DNA of 64,000 bases, from contig FJOG01000025.1 in NCBI GenBank assembly GCA_900073065.1, forward strand, positions 248,001 to 312,000, given 5' to 3'. The DNA comes from Phialocephala subalpina. Lineage: Eukaryota; Ascomycota; Leotiomycetes; Helotiales; Mollisiaceae. Below are positions 56,361 through 64,000 of the stretch, in pieces (position 1 is the stretch's first letter; every line of letters starts with the position of its first letter). The notes beneath the pieces were generated by a model that saw nothing but the letters and a program-made list of their open reading frames with translations, ran no database searches and had not been told where the DNA came from. The position numbers and the translations under genes are program-made.

Positions 56361-58004
56361 ATGGCACCAAAAACCACAAACATGGGTTGGTTTAAGGATA
56401 TACCTCGAGAGATTCATGCAAATATGTGGGAACTTGACGAGATACCAATCGAGGAGAGAAATTCAGGAAGCCCCAGCCAAGTAGACACTGATCCTGTAGA
56501 GGTCATTTTCAAAAATTCCACAAACCATTTTAGACCACAAAGACGTGGCGGCGAGGGAAGCAGTAAAGCCATGCCCACCAACGACCAAGACCAAGAGATA
56601 TAAGGCCGCCTTGCCATCCTTCGAACATGCCGCGCCCTTTATGAAGGCGCCTCGATATCCTTGTACAGCCCGGAAACCATCACCTTTCGAATTCGTCGTC
56701 ACAAACATCCTTGGGTTCCTCACTGGGTCTGGGATATTAGTAGCCAACTTCGGGGACCGTTGTGTGTGGTGAATCCTCAACTGGAGAATCCTTCGAAGAT
56801 TCAACATTTGCCCTATCAAAAATTAAAAGAAGTCAAGTTTGTGGTTGAAGCACCATCTCTCAATGGCCCTCACCAGATTTATAGCCTTTGGCATAGCGTG
56901 CGGGAGCTCGTCAAGATGCTGGAAGGTAGGGAGAAACTTTCCGCTGTCGTGATTCGCCTTGTGGAAAACGGCTTCAAAGGTCGTGCAAGAATGCCGGCGA
57001 GGGAGAGGAGAAGAGAAAGCCAATGTCGAGCATTCGCCAAGCATATGCGTCACAATATGTCTGGGGGAGGGATGGGAGCCTCGCGTTTATGTACGACTAC
57101 TAAGGCAGTGCTTGTACTCTTTTGCCGTCTTTCGACAACTAGATCCGCAGAAATATTGTTACCCGGCAGTCTCAAAGCTCGCGATGAGTTTCTAGAACGA
57201 TTTCTGCGAACGATACGACGAAATGCATCGAAATCTGATTTCAAGCGGAAGCCTTGGACGGACGAATATACCCAGGTAATATTAGATAAAACATACATCG
57301 ACTACGAAGACGGCTTAGATACTTTCCCTAACCCTACAGCTGCCTTATTGCGCTTGCATCGGTTCAGGAACTGGACGACGGATGATGGAAAGTGGCCATA
57401 CCTGCAGGAATGGGAGAGAATTGATAAATCTAGGCCCCAATTTTCTCTTCCCATTGCGAGAATTCTTCGAAGGCACGTATGCGCCATCATATTCAATCCA
57501 TGTACGGAAGGGATGGAGAGCTTGAAAGGGTACTTAGTTAGGTCTTTTGAGAGCGAGTTCATGCGCTGGGAGATGTTCACATTTTTCGACGGGTACGACC
57601 AATGTCGTCGTACAACCGAGAGGAGACGTTTGTCACCGGACCAGAGGGAAGAGATGCTATGGCGGCATGGAACTCGGAGAGCCTGGATGGAACACTATCG
57701 TAGAGGTCTACCTCGCCTCGAATATACAAGCTTCGTGCGGGGCTTGATCCACGAGACGGAGCACGAATGGTGGACATCGAGAAACTGGAGCCAATTCGAG
57801 GAAAAACATCGAGCTCGGGCTGGGAAGAGCGAAATGGTGTATAATCCGTACGACATGCCAGTCATAGCAGAGATTGCAGGATTCCGCGTGGACAAGATAA
57901 ATGTCTGGAACTTCAATCACAAAGTGAAGAAAGTAGCACATCAACATCAATCGGATGCCTCTTCTTTGACTGAGTTAATCGAGATGGCAGAAGAGGTGGA
58001 CTAG
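56361..58004 (+). CDS. Hypothetical fungal protein, F-box/2EXR-like
   Basis: A 533-aa protein in exons 56361-56562 and 56605-58004 joined across a 42-nt GT-AG intron; without it the coding frame of exon 2 is cut by a TAA at 56601. With the intron removed the sequence reads GGEGSSRLAILRTCRALYEG, then ASISLYSPETITFRI, the 'ILRTCRxxYEEA' block of a large, poorly described family of fungal proteins that often begin with an F-box- or 2EXR-like helix. Here the N-terminal FKDIPREIHANMWEL is a candidate. The rest is Arg- and Trp-rich with no catalytic motif. Function unknown. It converges on the UbiB-like gene with 178 bp between stops. Confidence 0.7.
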
Positions 58005-58182
58005 AATGGTAAATGATATGAAGGAACACTAGAGCAGGCAGTACTATAGATTACACAAAATGAAGTGGATTGGTATATCTCTCAACGCCGTCTCTGTGAT
58101 GCACCAGCGCTATGCCTCCATCTACAAGCCGACCCATATAGTACAGATTCTATGTTCCTTAGCCCTTGCTATCCACAAACAT

Positions 58183-60300
58183 CTATCCCTCAAACACCGA
58201 GTGCTGCAGCTCAACACCAAATTGATCTTTCGCAATAAACTGCATCTGCTTCTCAAGATCATCCTCCATCCCCTGTCCAAAGCCAAACCACTGCCTGATC
58301 ATGCTGCTATAAAATACCACATCACTGCTGAACAATACAAACTTGAACAGTAAATGCCTCCAAGCATTCGCAAACCTCTCACCGTAAGTGAGATCTGTGC
58401 TATCAACCAAACTCCTACTCGCCCAACTACCAGTCATCTTGATTCGATTGACAGGCGAGCCAAGGAACTGGTTATTCCCTTGCACAATCCTCATATTCCT
58501 TCCAATAAAGAGAAGTTCTCGCGGGAAATTCTCTTCCTCAGAAAGAACATCTCGAATCCCTTGCCGCATCCGCTCCTGGACTTCAAAATGCCGCTCCGAA
58601 GCAGTCTTGCCCTTCAACTCACCCGTGACTCTCCCTCTCGTACTCCCATCTCCACCCTCATACGGACGCATCAACGTAGCGCTTGCAAAGAGATCTGGGG
58701 CCTTGACTCCCCACGCGCTAGTAATCTCACTCAGCGTAGCGTTATCAAACGTCATAATCGCTTTCCAGAACTGGCAATACTGATGTCTGAATTTGGGCGA
58801 CATAGAAACATACAACCCATGATCGATGAGCACGAGTTCCGGGTGCCCATTAGGCATTCGACGGATGAAGATATTACCTGGGTGAGGATCGCAGTGTACG
58901 AGACCCCAGAGGAACATTTGTGCAGAGAAGAGATCGATCATTGTGGTCATTACTTCTTTCAAGGATAAGCCGAGTCCACCTTTTCTGTTGCGGCCTCGCC
59001 ATTCGTTGCGGTCTGGCTTGAGGAAACCGGTTCCGTCGTTGGGGCGAGTGGAGGTTGGGATTGAGAGGGGTGTGTTGGGAGCTCCTGGGGAGCCTTTGCC
59101 GTTACCTCCGTACCAGGGGGCGGTTAGTGTTTCTTTGTCCCAGAGACGGATGCCTTCGATCCATTCGGCTGTCATGACTCGCTTTGAGGAGAGGTCGCGG
59201 TATACTTTGGGGATGTATACTCGGCCTCGGAGACGGGGTTCTCCTGCTACTAATGCGGCCATCTTCTCTGAGTTGTCGGCTTCGTTGACGAAGTCTGTTT
59301 CGAGTTGAAGTCTTTCGGTGATGTATGGGACGAGACTGTAAAACGGAAGGTCAAAATACCAAGTGTAGACTTTCATGACGACCCTGGAAATTGTTAGTAT
59401 TGATACGGATAATGGAACGAGGCATGATTACTTGAACGACCACAGATCCCAACCAACTTGGGACTCAATCTCTCTCTTCTGGACTTTGATAGCAACTTCC
59501 CTTCCATCTGCCAATCTAGCCCAGTGAACTTGTGCAACAGACGCAGAAGCTCTGGCTTTCTTCTCCATAACTCCATAGCCAGGTTCATTACTGAAACTGA
59601 CACCAAAGACCTCTTCTGGACTCCGTCCTCCAAAGTCTTCTCTTATAACCCTCTCAACATCCTTCCATTCATTCTGTGGAGCATCATCAAACATCCTAGA
59701 GAACATCTTCTGGAATTCCGGCGGTAGGACGGCGCTTTGCATAGCAATAGCCTGACCAATCTTCAAGTATAGTCCTCCATTCTGGTGTAGCAGATTGAAC
59801 AACCGCTCTGCACTTCTTTTGTGTAGATCCACGACATCTCCTCCGAATAAAGGGTTTGCTCGGAAGTTGAGCTTGTAATCGATTGCCACCAGTATTCCCA
59901 AACTGAATGTCCGTAATGAACGGGATATTGAAGAGGAGTAGAATTGCGAATCAATCAGGTAGAAACCTCCTGTAACTAGAGAGACGTAGAGTAATCTCCG
60001 TCCCCATTTTATGGACCGTCTGTATTGCCTTGCTGGAGCAGCTTTTCCTAGAGACTCTGGTGATGGCGGGACGAATTGCTGGAATCTTTCGGTCTGTATC
60101 GATCGTCGAGAGGGATTCGAGAGGAGAGCTCTGCCTCTGGAAGCTGTCGAGCGGCGTTCGGCATTTTGGAGGTGTTCGTGTGACCACTTTGATAGAGTTC
60201 GGACGCTCGCAGGAGAAGATAATGAAGCATATTGGTTCCTTATAGCTCTACATGCAAGTCCGTTGGTATGCGACCATAGTCTAGCAATGCGTAGTGACAT
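58183..60300 (-). CDS. Mitochondrial UbiB/ABC1-type kinase-like protein (Mcp2/Cqd2-like)
   Basis: A 689-aa atypical kinase-like protein. Exons 60300-59432 and 59383-58183. The N-terminal ~75 residues are Arg/Ser-rich with the look of a mitochondrial presequence; a single membrane helix lies at ~102-118 (LLYVSLVTGGFYLID). UbiB motifs: the KxGQ motif at 180-183 (YLKIGQAIAMQS), the Ala-rich nucleotide loop ASASVAQVH at 251-259, the ATP-site IKVQ, HCDPHPGN at 453-460 and metal-binding DHG (LIDHG) at ~477. A ~50-residue Pro/Gly/Ser insert separates EWIEGIRLWD from LGLSLKEVM. Related yeast proteins of the inner membrane (Cqd1/Cqd2 = Mcp2) affect coenzyme Q and lipid distribution; COQ8 itself has a different N-terminus. 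Assignment to the Mcp2/ADCK1-5 side is by motif resemblance. Confidence 0.85.
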
Positions 60301-62208
60301 TGCTTCGAATGTTGGTACCGTTCATCGAGGGGTTACATTTTTTTGCAGGTCGATGATGATATTTACAATCATTGGGTCACCGTACTTTTTATCTCCGTCG
60401 GGACAAGTTGAATGTCCGATTCGGGTCCAGACTTTTCGGATCATACCGAACATGTTTCACTTCGAGCGTATCGTTATCAACTCTCCTCTGATATCGATAC
60501 AAACATCACTGAAGTCATCGACGGGTTATGATCATGATGTCTTACTTCTCCAGTCTCGCAAGGCAAAGCTTAATGAGATTAGGTTCTCGCACCGGGATAG
60601 TTTGTATGATTTCCAAGCGATCTTATTCGAAGGTCACCCAAGAGAAGCCATGTCACAGACATCTTGAAACGAGTCTCATAACCAAAAAATTACGTCTTAG
60701 TACTAAAAATACACGAGAGAGGCTTCTATCAGAAGACTCAAGAAGATACTTTCTGATGTATTCAAAGCCGTATTCATCAATGTTGTCGGAGGTAAGGAGT
60801 GAGTTGTGCGTTGGATATCCCCGGATGAATTATATCGGATATCAAGCCACTCGGGCGAAGAAGCCATCTGAAGGATCTCTTCCGTATCTCTGCAGTGAGA
60901 TTCCAGAAAGGGTCTTCCCGTGACAGAATGCATGGTTGAAGTGGAGAGATGATGTATCGTCTCCCACGATTGGAAGCAGAGAAGCAAGGGTTGGACGCCT
61001 CAAAATGCAGGCTGTTATCCCAGCAGAGTTGTCTCCCCAAAACGACATCGTCATATGCAGTAAGAGTTCATACTGGACACGCAATTACGTGCGTCCTGCC
61101 ACGGTTTATGCTAATTGAAGAGAAGCAAGAATATGTGACACCCGTCGTACCTGAGAACTCCTCCATCTCTCTAGAAATGGGAACCTGCAGGAGTGAAGAT
61201 CGTAAGTACTTTGGCGGAGAGTAAAAATAACCCAGTACGGTGTACCGTGGGACATCAAGCTGTAACAGAAGCTCGCTCGCGAGTCCCGCGTTGACGGAAA
61301 TTGCTGCTGCTGGGTTCTGATGGTGATCTTTCGAGACTCGGAAAATGTGTGCGAGATTCAGGAGAAGAATGGGACGGTCAGTGACTTTGCTGGACAATTG
61401 AATAGTGACAGTAGTCTGTTGATTCTTTTTGGCCATCGAGAATTTGAGACTTCAAGTTGTTTGACAGCCCTTCGCTCATCGTCGCCTCGTGTTGAAACGC
61501 GTTTTGGTGGCGCAGTCATAGCAAAAGCGAAACAGGTTGGACTCGGAGTAAGGTTAGAGGCCCAGAGCCAGCACCGTTTCCAGCTAACCAAGTCACTGGC
61601 CACGCCGTCGACGTACCAATTTCTACCCTACCACTGAAGTTGATTATCGTGATATCGCTGGCCGCTCTTCTCTTCTCCATCTCCATCTCCACCAATCCTT
61701 TAGGCATTCAAGCCTGTGGCTGCACCGCCCCGATTGGACGAATGCACCAGGAACCCGACCGGAAGGTGCATATTATCGCACCACCGACTCGAGATACGCT
61801 CTAGGATTGGGAAGGTCGCTGTCGAATATAGGCTTTAGTTCGCACATCGCAACCACCACCATCTGCTTCCCCGCCGCCTCTCAAAGTCCCAGGAATCCAG
61901 AACCACTCTGGCGTTCCCGCTCTGCCAACTTCAACCTCGCCCTCGACGAGTGACTACGTCTTCGATCTCCTCCACGAGAAAGGACATTCACGATTTCCTG
62001 GTTGCTGCAAATGGAGGTTTAGGTCGATACGTTCAATGCGACAGGAAAGGAGGAGCGATATCGAGTACCACTGTGGTTAGCCTTTCGGACATTCCCACAA
62101 CGGATCGCAGCCTTTGAATTGAGAGTCCGCCGAACCATTCTTCTGGCCGCGTCTTGAGGACGCTGGCATCACAATCGTTTTGAAACAGAACCTGCGACTT
62201 CAATCACG
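60301..62208. other. Divergent intergenic region, UbiB-like / palI
   Basis: About 1.9 kb between opposite starts. No recognisable coding sequence; the open frame at 60011-60667 is antisense to the UbiB-like gene. The last 500 bp upstream of palI are CT/AC-rich, typical of a long fungal leader. Confidence 0.4.
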
Positions 62209-64000
62209 ATGCTTCGACCGGCGACACCTCTGACGGTGCTGCTGCTCGCAGCTTTCGGCTTACTCCTCATATCGGTGATCTCGACGCCAATCATAAAGCA
62301 GATTCCCTTGGCTTCATTCGGAGGAGTTGACTTTGGCGTATTTGGTTTCTGTCAGGGAAGCAAATGTAGCAATATCGAGATTGGATACAATACGGGTGAG
62401 TTCATAGATGTCCGGCTGCTTGCAGGAGTCTGCGTCGAGGCTCACGCAAGATCACAAAGCCCAGAACTGATCGAAATATCTGTCTAGCAAATCTATTTAC
62501 GGACACACAATCTGCGACCTTCGATCTTCCAACAGATACAAGAACTACCCTGTCAGCGATTTTGATTGTCCATCCAATTGCGGCTCTGTTCACTCTGATT
62601 ATGCTCATCCTCTCAGCTGTCGCCCACTTCCACTCTCCCTCACACTCGCCACGATACCTCCTCGGAATCTTCATCCTTAGTATCTTGACATTGATCGTGT
62701 CGCTGCTCGCCTTCCTCATCGATGTTCTATTATTCGTGCCACATATGGCGTGGGGCTCGTACATTGTACTTGCGGCTACTATTTTGATCGCTGCTAGCGG
62801 TATCGTTTCTTGTGCGATGCGTAGGACACTGGTTAGCCGAAAAGCTCGAAAGCGTCGCATTGCCGAGAACGCAGAGATGAATGGAGAGAATTTCTATGCG
62901 AGGCAAGGAACTGGACCAGCGCCGGTTATGACGACTGCAAGCAATACATTGGTCAATGGTGGTCCTGGAGTCGACAAGCTTCCTTCGTTTGCTACCTTTG
63001 TCGAAACGGGCAAAAAGGATCCAGATGAGAGATCCAGTGACGAGAGGATACCATTGACGACGAGAACGCCTACCGAGACATCTCCTACCAACGGACCAGG
63101 GGGTCCAGTTCCTGGCATGATGGATAGATATGGATCACAATCGAGAATGGGAGGGAATAGTCCACCTCGCGTAGATCAGTACGGCAATGTTATCCCTCGT
63201 GCGCCTCCTGGACCATACGGTATGCGAAGTCGTGATCCATCAGCTGATCCATCATTGAATCGCCAATATTCAGATGGCTCAATGAATGGGCGGGGTAGAG
63301 GAATGCCACCGGGAGGCTTCAGGGGCAGAGGAGGCTATCCTCAAGGTGGAAGAGGCGGCTATGGACCACCCAGGGGTGGTTATGGCCCGAGAGGTGGTTA
63401 CGGACCTCCTCCAAGAGGTGGATATGGAGGTCCCTATCGTGGTGGCATGAATGATGCTATGATGGGAGCTGCTGGAGGAATGGCTGCAGGAGCTATGATT
63501 AGAGGTGGAAGACCACCACCCCCTGGATATGGACCACCTCCGAATGGTCGGGGTTATGACAACAGGGGTATGTCGCCTGCTTCCTACGGTCGACGACCTT
63601 CAGAGCCACAGGAGTCTGGTTTCGTCAATGATGGCGCTTATGGAGCTCCTCCTCCACCAGCCACGGCATACACTCCCTACAATCCTGAGGAGCCTTCTCG
63701 GGATAGTCTACCTCGTGCAGAATCACCTCCACCGTTACCGGGCCTTGAACACGAGGGTCCTGTTGGCCAAGCTGTAGAGATGGACGCCACAACAGGCAGT
63801 CCCTCGCATACCCCAGCAGGCTTTGGACAATTTGGAAATATTAGAGAAAGTGATGGTGACGTAGCAGGCATGGTTGGACTTCAGCAACAAAGGCTACAGA
63901 GACAAACAGTCGACAGCGAGAGCAGTAGGTACAGCCAAGACCAGTAAGTTGTTTCAAATACTTTAAATTGCCTTCCTGCTCACAGTAGTAGACCCTATGT
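62209..64000 (+). CDS. palI: pH-response regulator PalI/Rim9, partial
   Basis: A plasma-membrane protein that helps the PalH/Rim21 sensor signal ambient pH to PacC/Rim101. Exons 62209-62395 and 62488 on; 461+ aa visible. Its N-terminal domain has a signal-anchor helix (PLTVLLLAAFGLLLISVIS), an extracellular Cys pair (GFCQGSKC), and after the intron three membrane helices (IVHPIAALFTLIML, LLGIFILSILTLIVSLLAFL, WGSYIVLAATILIAA) with the conserved HFHSPSHSPRYLL between them. Then a long cytosolic tail, Pro/Gly/Arg-rich with six RGGY-like repeats. The reading frame meets TAA at 63945, but that TAA is part of a GTAAGT donor at 63944 followed by CAG at 63983-63985, so the last exon probably continues beyond the window. 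Confidence 0.9.

Noticed and set aside
60011..60667. 218-aa plus-strand reading frame
   Set aside because: Lies antisense to the 5' part of the UbiB-like gene, whose protein has all family motifs.

Overview
The window is nuclear DNA from a filamentous ascomycete (Pezizomycotina). The grounds are short spliced introns of about 42-160 nt with GT-AG ends, wide gene spacing, a HET-domain gene, PalI/Rim9, and a fungal-type carotenoid cluster with a fused lycopene cyclase/phytoene synthase. A leotiomycete-like fungus is a guess; the sequence does not fix the class. Exon joins below were made by eye and kept only where the reading phase closes across every intron.

Layout. 0-5 kb: MFS transporter (-), mitochondrial-type thioredoxin-like protein (+) and an L-rhamnose mutarotase-family protein (-) that needs a GC-AG intron. 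5-8.3 kb: no convincing gene, one CT microsatellite. 8.3-16 kb: Gdt1-type cation/proton exchanger (-), telomere-repeat-factor-like telobox protein (+), Vps62-like protein (+). 16.5-18.5 kb: a carboxylesterase with several frame lesions, probably a pseudogene. 19.6-26.2 kb: large PARP-type ADP-ribosyltransferase and a U-box-like protein, both (-). 26.5-27.2 kb: AT-rich non-autonomous DNA element with 22-bp exact terminal inverted repeats. 27.4-35.5 kb: HET-domain protein (+), aquaporin (-), PA-TM-RING protein (+).

36.8-47.8 kb is the centrepiece: a retinal/carotenoid cluster. Phytoene is made and cyclised by carRA, desaturated by carB, beta-carotene is cleaved to retinal by the carX-like dioxygenase, and retinal is the chromophore of the carO-like opsin, whose Asp/Asp/Lys residues fit a light-driven proton pump. 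carX and carRA share a 0.93-kb divergent promoter; carB follows carRA; carO lies 2.8 kb beyond carB.

49.6-64 kb: Ded1-like DEAD-box helicase with a tail rich in GW/WG repeats (-), a long gene-poor stretch with one doubtful membrane-protein gene (-), an F-box/2EXR-like hypothetical protein (+), a mitochondrial UbiB/ABC1 kinase-like protein (-), and the pH-sensing protein PalI/Rim9 (+), which runs off the right edge. I saw no tRNA, rRNA or CRISPR array. The cluster is known in outline from Fusarium and other fungi; the least ordinary items are the GW-tailed helicase, the decaying esterase, the inverted-repeat element and the long PARP.
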